64,000 bases of DNA from Rhodotorula mucilaginosa (Eukaryota; Basidiomycota; Microbotryomycetes; Sporidiobolales; Sporidiobolaceae): NCBI GenBank assembly GCA_034406715.1, contig CP137866.1:1054001-1118000 (forward strand). Reading direction: 5' to 3'. Under the pieces are notes generated by a model, which worked only from the letters and a program-made list of their open reading frames with translations, was not told the origin of the DNA and searched no databases. Positions 57,775-64,000 of the stretch are shown here, piece after piece (the first letter of the stretch is position 1; each line of letters begins with the position of its first letter). The position numbers and the translations under genes were made by a program.

Positions 57775-58745
57775 GCTGACGCTCGTTCTCTGACAGGTGA
57801 GGGCTCCTCGCGTGAGCACGCCGCTCTCGAGCCGCGTTACCTCGGTGGCACGGCGGTCATCACCCGCTCGTTCGCTCGTATCGTGAGTTTTTGCGCTCGG
57901 CCGCTCGGTCGCGCCTTCGGAGCTGCAGATCAGGTCCGCTCACCGCTTTGCACCCTGCAGCACAAGACCAACTTGAAGAAGCAGGGTATGCTCCCGCTCA
58001 ACTTTGTCAACCCGGCCGACTACGACAAGGTTCGCCCGGACGACAAGGTCGACCTTCTCGGCATCAAGGAGCTCGCCGAGGGCTCCAAGGTCACTCTCCG
58101 TCTTCACCACAAGGAGTAAGTTGCTCATTGCACTGTGTCTACGCTGACTCGGGCCCCAAAAACGATGTCCGCGTCTTCGAAAGGGCGCCGAGTGGCCGTT
58201 TCCGTTTCCTTTCGCTCCTCCTTACTGACTGGACGCTCTAAACTGTAGCGGATCGACCGAGGACATCCCGCTCAGCCATACTTTCAATGCCGGGCAGCTG
58301 TCCTGGTTCAAGGCCGGCTCCGCGCTCAACTTCATGGCCCAGAACAAGAAGTAGGCGGATTTTCCCGCCCTCGGCCAATTTCCCTCCTCTTCCGTTCTCC
58401 CGTATTTCTTTCTTCTTCCCTTGTCTCCTCCCGACAGCATTTATACTCCCCTCCGGTCCCTCGATTTGAGCAGTCGTCAAACCAACGATTTCCGTGTTGC
58501 AATTAGGTCTTCTCGCATCCCCAACCCGCCACCGGCTTCCGCTCCCTTGAAGCGTTTCTTTCATGCTAAGGGGTTCAAAGCTTTAACAGTAAGGACTTGT
58601 AAGAGTCCGGAACCGACCCACCTGGCAAGGAAGGCGTGCAACTGGCGGGTGTGGCGCAGCTACGAGGTTGGCAAAATTCCCTTCCTACCGGGCGCTCCCT
58701 GTCTATCACGCGCTGCAGTCCAACCGCGCTTCCGTCTTGATTGCT
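57775..58745 (+). pseudogene. Partial duplicate of ACO1 (last three exons and 3' flank)
   Basis: The copy starts in the intron before [18 protein letters not shown] and keeps all splice sites, the open frame and the AQNKK stop. Only a few base changes are seen, including one that changes Glu to Lys (HETNLKK to HKTNLKK). It lacks the cluster cysteines and the first three domains, so it cannot be an aconitase by itself. An upstream frame from an ATG near 57646 runs in ([17 protein letters not shown]) and ends at PNKKYG before a donor-like GTGAGT. A spliced or read-through product carrying the swivel domain is therefore possible but unproven. Confidence 0.85.
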
Positions 58746-59021
58746 GCTGGGACCAACCTTCACTCTCTAAAACAACCCGTAGGTTCCTACAGAGATGCAA
58801 AAAGTCGAGGGAGAGGTATGAATGAGAACGAGAGAAACGAGCGAAGTTTGTGGCGAAGCGACAGAGATGAATCTTTCAACATGCTCCGGAGCCCGCCAAC
58901 TTTTCGGCGGCTGCCCCCTGACTCCCAAAGCGAAGTTTCTTGATATGCATGTGTATTGACAACATCAAAAAGGGAAGGAAGCTACACGGTCAAGCGAGGG
59001 AGAACGAAACCCGCACGAGAG

Positions 59022-60818
59022 TCAATACTGCCACCGCCACAAGTGAAACCGGGTCGTCGTGGTCCCGGTCCACAAAGTAGTCCCGAGCGAGAGCTCCTTG
59101 ACGTGGACGAGGCGGTTCAGGATGGCGTCTTCCGAGGGGAGGTCGTCGGGACCGGGTTGGTGGGGCTTGACGGGGTAGCACTGCATCGAGATGATGATCG
59201 CGCCCGAGGGCAAGCACCTGAGGAGGTCGACAACCTCGGAGACTAGCTCAGAGTCAAACCTGCAAACTTTGGGACGGCTCAGATTGCTTGTTCTGAAAGG
59301 AAGCAAAAGAGCAAGGTGACTGCAAAGTTGCGGGAGCTCACTGTAGATCGGCCAATAGTACAACCGTCGCCCGCGTCAGCGCCGTTGCTGCCTTGATCGA
59401 TCGCCTCAAATCCTCCTCAAAAAGGAGGGCATCTCCGGTCGATCCTGCGGCATTTGACGGCCCAGCGACGGCGTCTTCTTCCTCCTCCTCCTCCTCCGCC
59501 GTCGATCCCGTGTTGGCAGCAAGTCGAGCGAGGAAGGTGCGGGCGGCGGCAACCCGGGCCGGCAGGACCTCGAACCCAATCGCAGTTGCTCCAAAGCTGC
59601 TCAGTCAGGTGACCCATACAGAGTCAGTGCGTGGGAAGGGCGACAATGGAAAGACAGCCACTCACACATGACTCGCGATCCCGCATGGCAGTCCGGCGCC
59701 TGCGCCGAGATCGACAAAGCAGTCTCCCGGTCCGAGTCCGAGCTCGTAGTAGCTGATACATAAGAGTTATCAGATCAGTATTATGGAAAGAGGCATAAAG
59801 ACAGACCGCGGCGAGCACGCACAGTTCAGCGAGCGGCCACATCCCGACCTCGCCGTAGTCGAGCGCCTCGGTGCCTTTCTTCGGTCGCCACCGGATCGAG
59901 GGGTACTTGCGCTCGATCGTCGCCTGCCACACACTCGAAAGCTCTTCGATGCGGGGACCGAGTACCCGCCAGCGTGGATCCGAGGGCGAGATCGGCGCGA
60001 GTTGCATCTGCTCAAGTTGGCGCACGGTCCGCGTCATGGTTGACGAGGGCGGGAGCCGCCGCAGCGCCTTTTCAAGGTCCTGCCAGGTCGGTACTGGTGG
60101 TGGTGGCGGCCGCGGCGGGGGAGGAGGGGGCGGAGGAGGCGGAGGAGGAGGCGGTGCCTGCACCTGTGTCGAGACGGCTATTTCCGACATCGGATTCGGT
60201 GGCGGTGGCGGTGGCGGTGGCGACGCTGACACGAGCGGCGTTGGCAACAAAGGCGGCACTTGTGCTATTTCCGACATGAGATTCGGCGGAGGATTCGGCA
60301 GAGAGGGCGAAAGCGGAAGGGCCGGCTCGGAGACCAAATGTGGCGGCGGAGGAGGGAGGGGAAGAGGGGGAGGCGCGGGAGCAGGAGCAGGAGCAGGATC
60401 AGATGTCAACGAGGAGAGGTGCTCCGGCGCGGGGACCGGATTGTCAAGATATCTTGCCGCTGTCCCCGAGGGACCCGCAGCAGCCGCTTCGAGCCCGTCC
60501 GAGTTACTCGTCCTGCAAGGGAAAAGGAAACAAGTCAGCGCAGCAGCCCGATTGTCACACCTCTTGCATGTGCCCGCAAAAAACTCACGTCGGTTCCTCT
60601 CCAGCTGGCGGCAAACCAAGCGCTCTCCGGGCACTCGCGCGAGCTGCCTCATACTTGGCTTTCAGCGACTCGCTCATGGCCGCTTCCTCTTTCCTGCGTC
60701 TCTCGCGCGTCGCCTCCTGACGTTTCCGACTTCGGGTGATCTCTTTGATTGGGCGCTTTTTGTTGACTTTGGCCTGGGACGGACCGGCGCCAGCGGAGGA
60801 CGACGGCGAGGTCGACAT
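59022..60818 (-). CDS. Dot1-like SAM-dependent methyltransferase with polyproline region
   Basis: Likely an S-adenosylmethionine methyltransferase of the Dot1 (H3K79) fold. The start at 60818 (MSTSPSSSAGAGPSQAKVNK) opens a basic exon with RSRKRQEATRERRRKEEAAM, a possible nuclear signal. The second exon has several polyproline blocks near 60080-60160 and elsewhere. Then come RKYPSIRWRPKKGTEALDYG and the GEV typical of Dot1. ELGLGPGDCFVDLGAGAGLP is motif I. GATAIGFEVLPARVAAARTF follows. A late exon reads VSEVVDLLRCLPSGAIIISM and ends FHLWRWQY at 59022. The motif order resembles Dot1 (YGEV, DLGSGVG, IGxE), but the glycine motif is DLGAGAG and the protein is short. A more general methyltransferase is possible. 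Confidence 0.6.
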
Positions 60819-61215
60819 GGCGGAAAGGCCTTGTGGGGTGAAGGGGTACGAGCACGCGCTATCGACCTCGCAGCGAGCGGGCCGAGGTTCAGACGCAGCC
60901 AGGCGGACCCTTGTAGAGTGGAGCACCTTGCTCAGGCGTCCTGGCCCGTGTAGCAGGAGAGAAAGAGACGTGACGAGTCGCGCGGAAGCGGATCGCTCCG
61001 AGGGGGAGCGGGTGTCGTCTCAGCGAGGAGATGAGACTAAGCGGTGGGAGCGGATGGATCAGAAAGCGCGCATTTGCTTGTATCCTAGCTGGCCCGGTTC
61101 CAAGCAAGGTCGTGTACGCGGTGAAACGGAGGTGAACTGACTGCCTCGTCTCATCAGAAGGCGCTTCTTTCACGCTGGTCATTCACCTCGGACGCGCAGT
61201 TGGAAGGATTTGAGC
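60819..61215. promoter_or_regulatory. Divergent promoter region
   Basis: 400 bases between the Dot1-like gene (minus) and the acidic-protein gene (plus). No other gene seen. Confidence 0.45.
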
Positions 61216-61775
61216 ATGTCTGAATCGAGCAAATCTGCCACCCCCGCCGTCGCCGAGCAGTCTGCACCCACCACGGCCGACGCGTCGCCTGCCACCACCA
61301 CCACCACCGCCGAAGCCACCGCTGCCGGCACCACCACGCAACCTACCAGCGTACAGCAACCGGATGAGGCAGACGACGACGATGACGATGATGATGACGA
61401 CGACGACGACGAGGATGACGGTCCGGGTCTCAGCTTCCTGATTCAGGACGTGCGTTCTCTCATTTTCTTTCCATCTCCTTCCTTCCTTTCCCCTCTCCTC
61501 TCCTTCGCACCTGCTAACCCTCGAAGCACGCACAGGGTGGCAACGACGACGACGACGAAGATGACGAAGACGACGCAGACTTTGATGCCCAGGCCGCTGC
61601 GACGGTTGAGGAGCCGGACGACGACGAGATCGACCCCGAAGACCTCGAAGTCGACGAGAGCTTTGTCGCCCAGGCCGTCGAGGCGGACCCCGAAGAGGAG
61701 GACGGACTCCCGAGGAAGCGACGACGAGTCGCAGCGGCTGCCGGCGCGAAGAAGGACTCGACGACCGAGGCATGA
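61216..61775 (+). CDS. Small acidic nuclear-type protein
   Basis: Not assigned to a family. Exon 1 (61216-about 61449) is Ala/Thr-rich and ends in a run of 13 Asp plus Glu (about 61372-61420), then PGLSFLIQD. Exon 2, after the acceptor near 61537, is again acidic (GGNDDDDEDDEDDADFDAQA) with DEIDPEDLEVDESFVAQAVE. A basic C-terminal cluster (LPRKRRRVAAAAGAKK) could be a nuclear localisation signal. The Asp/Glu runs with a terminal NLS recall histone chaperones of the Chz1 or nucleoplasmin kind, but the signature motifs were not found. Confidence 0.65.
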
Positions 61776-61946
61776 ACATCCTCGACCTTCCGCCATGTCT
61801 TGCAGCTTGAATTCATTGTTTCCCCTCTTGCATATCCTCTTCCCCCCAAAACTTTGGGCACTTCGTACCACGTCTTGAGTAAAACGCCGTAAAATGTATC
61901 CTACAACAATGCGCCACGAGACGAAAAACACGCGAAGAGGCCGGTC

Positions 61947-62996
61947 CTATCCAAACATAAAGTACAGCAGGAAGAGGGTACAGACTCCGAGGACGCAACC
62001 CATGATGACCGAGTCGCGCCGCCGCCTCGAGTTGATCATGCCGATGACCGAGTTTAGCCCGGGCACCTGGGCCGCGACGCCGTTCATCCGCGACTGGATG
62101 TTGGACAGGCTCGTCCGCTGCGCGGCAAACTCGGCTCGGGTCGCGTACGCTTGGCTACCAGGCGGACTCTTTTACGTCAGCACGCGAGGCGGCACAAGAG
62201 GAGTCTCCCTCGAAAAGATTCCCTTTGTGCTCACCTGAGGGTATCGTCGGCCATCCTGTGGCTGTTGTCGATTCGCCCTCGCTCGGCGAGCAACGAGTCG
62301 GTCACGGAGGCGCCGGTCGCGCTCTTGAAAGCGCTGTGTTGGCAAGTCTCCGCGTTAGCTTCAGAGGACACCGCCGGGAGGGATCGGGTGCAAGGTCCAC
62401 GAAACGAACCTGATCTCTTCCCGAACGGAGCCGAGCAAGTTTGCCCTCTGTTCCGCATCTCTCAAGCTCGTCTTTCGACATTCGTCCTGATCAGTACGGT
62501 TTCCCTCATGCGAGCAGTCAATATTCCAGCGAGAAAGGAATCGCACCTGCGTTCTCTGGAAGTCGCGGCGGTACTCTGCGAGGACGTCTCGATGCCGTTC
62601 GAGGGCGTGGGTCGCTGACGCCGAGGGCGGAGGATGCGCCGTCGCGTGCAAGTTGGCGAGTCGGTCGATCTGGGCCGAGAACTTGTCTCGCCAGCGTTGT
62701 GGTCGTCAGCCAGGAAGCAAGATCCGGCCCCACTTGGCGGGCGAGCGGGTGAGAGCAACAAGACGGCCCCGGCGCTGGCTCGGCCTACGGGTCCAGACAG
62801 AGTAGAGAATGCTCACGGTGTTGAACGCAGCCGTGATCTCGTCCTCCAACTCTGTCCTCCTCGTCGCGAGGTCGTCCTTGACGAGCCCCGAAGCCGAGTA
62901 ACTCGTCGACGCCGACGCGGCGAGCTTGCTGTAGCGGGTCAGGAGGGCGCTGCACTGCGCAGTCGACTGGTGCAGATCTCGCTTGACCGTCTCCAT
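61947..62996 (-). CDS. GOS1: Golgi Qb-SNARE Gos1 (GOSR1/GS28)
   Basis: A v-SNARE for transport within the Golgi. Exon 1 (62996-62817, 60 codons) reads LLTRYSKLAASASTSYSASG. Exon 2 (62669-62547, 41 codons) reads THALERHRDVLAEYRRDFQR. Next is LRDAEQRANLLGSVREEI. The SNARE motif follows: GASVTDSLLAERGRIDNSHR, MADDTLRQAYATRAEFAAQR and TSLSNIQSRMNGVAAQVPGL. The last exon is NSVIGMINSRRRRDSVIMGC with the membrane anchor VLGVCTLFLLYFMFG at the end (61947). The RRRRDS(V)I before the anchor is characteristic. The first ATG follows an acceptor-like CTTGCAG, so a still earlier exon is possible. Confidence 0.88.
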
Positions 62997-63140
62997 CGCT
63001 GCAAGCGCGTGATCAGGTGCGCAGGCGAGTGCGGAAGGCAGAAGTGTGTATCAGCGAACTCGAGACTCTTTCACCTCCTGTTCACCCCACGGAGGAAGCA
63101 ATCCGAGCGAGGAGAGGGCACAAGGAAAGTACAGGACGCC
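62997..63140. promoter_or_regulatory. Shared short divergent promoter, GOS1 and YVC1-like
   Basis: Only 144 bases separate the two start codons, so one intergenic stretch must serve both. No clear TATA box. Confidence 0.45.
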
Positions 63141-64000
63141 ATGGTCAAGTCGAGCGCAGCCGGCTATGCTCCGTCGCCTTCTCGCGACGCGTTCGCTTCG
63201 CCGCCTCTTCCTCCCGACGCAGCAGCCGGCGACAACGAAGCGGCCCGTCCGCGCGACCCTTTGCTTTCCAGCGCCATCTCGCTCGCTGCGGCCGAACCCG
63301 TCTTTCCCTTGCTCCAGCGCGTCCGCGCCGAAGTCGAACGCGTCGTCGACACGCCCCTCTCATGGGACCAACTGCGCTCGCCGACGCTCAACTTTTCCGT
63401 CGTCAGGCCGCTCGTGCTCAAACTTACGCGGGGAGAGAGACCGGCCATCTCGCTCATCTATTGCTTGCTCGTCGTCCGCGCCCACTTTCTCGAACGAGCC
63501 GACGAGGACCTCGCCTTCGCGTAAGTTTCGCGCATGTCTGGTCGCCAACGTTGATTGCTGCATGTTGTGCCGGACTGATTGACGCGACCGCTCGTCACCC
63601 GCAGCATTGTGAACACCTCTCGCGCCGACCTGTGCGAGCTCCTCGCGATCAAGGGCTTGTCGGCCTACGGCGTCGCCCCGAAGAGCTACGAGCTGCTGCA
63701 CGTTTTGACGACCGCGTTCAACCCCTTTGCCGGCGCGACCCTCGACATGTTTGACCCGGACGAAGACGTCGATCCAGAGGCGCTGCAAGAGATGGAAGAC
63801 TTTGGGCGCCACCAGAGCAGTAACGCGCTCGAACTCGCGGTCCTGTCCAAGGCGAAGCGGTTCGTCAAGAACGCGCTCGTCCAGCAGGTCATCTCGGCGA
63901 TCGATACCGGAGCCGTCATCTACACGCCCGAATCGTCTCATGCCCTGATCCAGGACAACTACAAGTCCCGCCCGGTCGTCCAAGTGTACGACTGGCGCCA
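63141..64000 (+). CDS. YVC1: Yvc1/TRPY-like vacuolar cation channel, N-terminal part
   Basis: Cut by the right edge. Yvc1 is a vacuolar, calcium-activated TRP-type channel releasing calcium on osmotic shock. Exon 1 (63141-63520) reads AEPVFPLLQRVRAEVERVVD and LSWDQLRSPTLNFSVVRPLV. ISLIYCLLVVRAHFLERADE lies near its end. Exon 2, from 63605, gives the family block IVNTSRADLCELLAIKGLSA, then YELLHVLTTAFNPFAGATLD. KRFVKNALVQQVISAIDTGA follows, ending LIQDNYKSRPVVQVYDW. These blocks are the cytosolic N-terminal domain of fungal TRPY channels; the transmembrane part lies beyond the window. The first membrane spans cannot be checked here. Confidence 0.8.

Noticed and set aside
1-64000. tRNA genes, rRNA genes, CRISPR arrays and intact viral or LTR elements
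   Set aside because: None was recognised by eye on either strand. A covariance-model search for tRNAs and a repeat-library search would be decisive.

Overview
This window is nuclear DNA of a fungus, most likely a basidiomycete yeast of the Pucciniomycotina (Rhodotorula/Sporobolomyces-like). That placement is an inference from the GC-rich coding sequence, the many short introns (mostly 50-100 bases with GTRNGT donors and CTRAC-like branch sites), the tight gene spacing and the protein set. No rRNA, tRNA, CRISPR array or bacterial-type operon was seen.

Layout. 1-2337 (minus) is the 5' part of the tRNA dimethylallyltransferase gene MOD5. A mitochondrial-type GIY-YIG homing-endonuclease reading frame is fused in frame to its N-terminus. 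3219-7611 (minus) holds three tandem members (A, B, C) of an unrecognised multi-exon gene family. A fourth member (D) lies alone at 21892-23538 (plus). 8621-20985 carries mitochondrial ribosomal protein mS45, SDH3, URM1, a BolA/Fra2 gene, EXO84, QCR2 and DML1/Misato. 23909-42118 carries an unnamed membrane protein, a FAR-17a/AIG1 protein, phosphatidylserine synthase CHO1, a family X DNA polymerase, another unnamed membrane protein and the spliceosomal helicase BRR2. 42608-51113 holds a PHD+SET protein of the Set3 type and an extended SDR protein. 52208-55612 is mitochondrial aconitase, whose last three exons plus 3' flank are copied at 57775-58745. 59022-64000 holds a Dot1-like methyltransferase, a small acidic protein, the Golgi SNARE GOS1 and the start of a Yvc1-like channel.

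Most genes are ordinary housekeeping genes: complex II, complex III, aconitase and mitoribosome for mitochondria; Exo84 and Gos1 for vesicle traffic; Brr2 for splicing; Urm1 and Mod5 for tRNA modification. The two parts most worth attention are the GIY-YIG/MOD5 fusion and the A-D family. In A-D the intact copies share an invariant 81-base second exon, all introns I could model are in phase 0, the C-terminal tail is conserved, and a 16-base promoter element is identical in all four. I found no known family for A-D and assign no function. Exon boundaries were read by eye. Where exon sums are given they were checked to be multiples of three.
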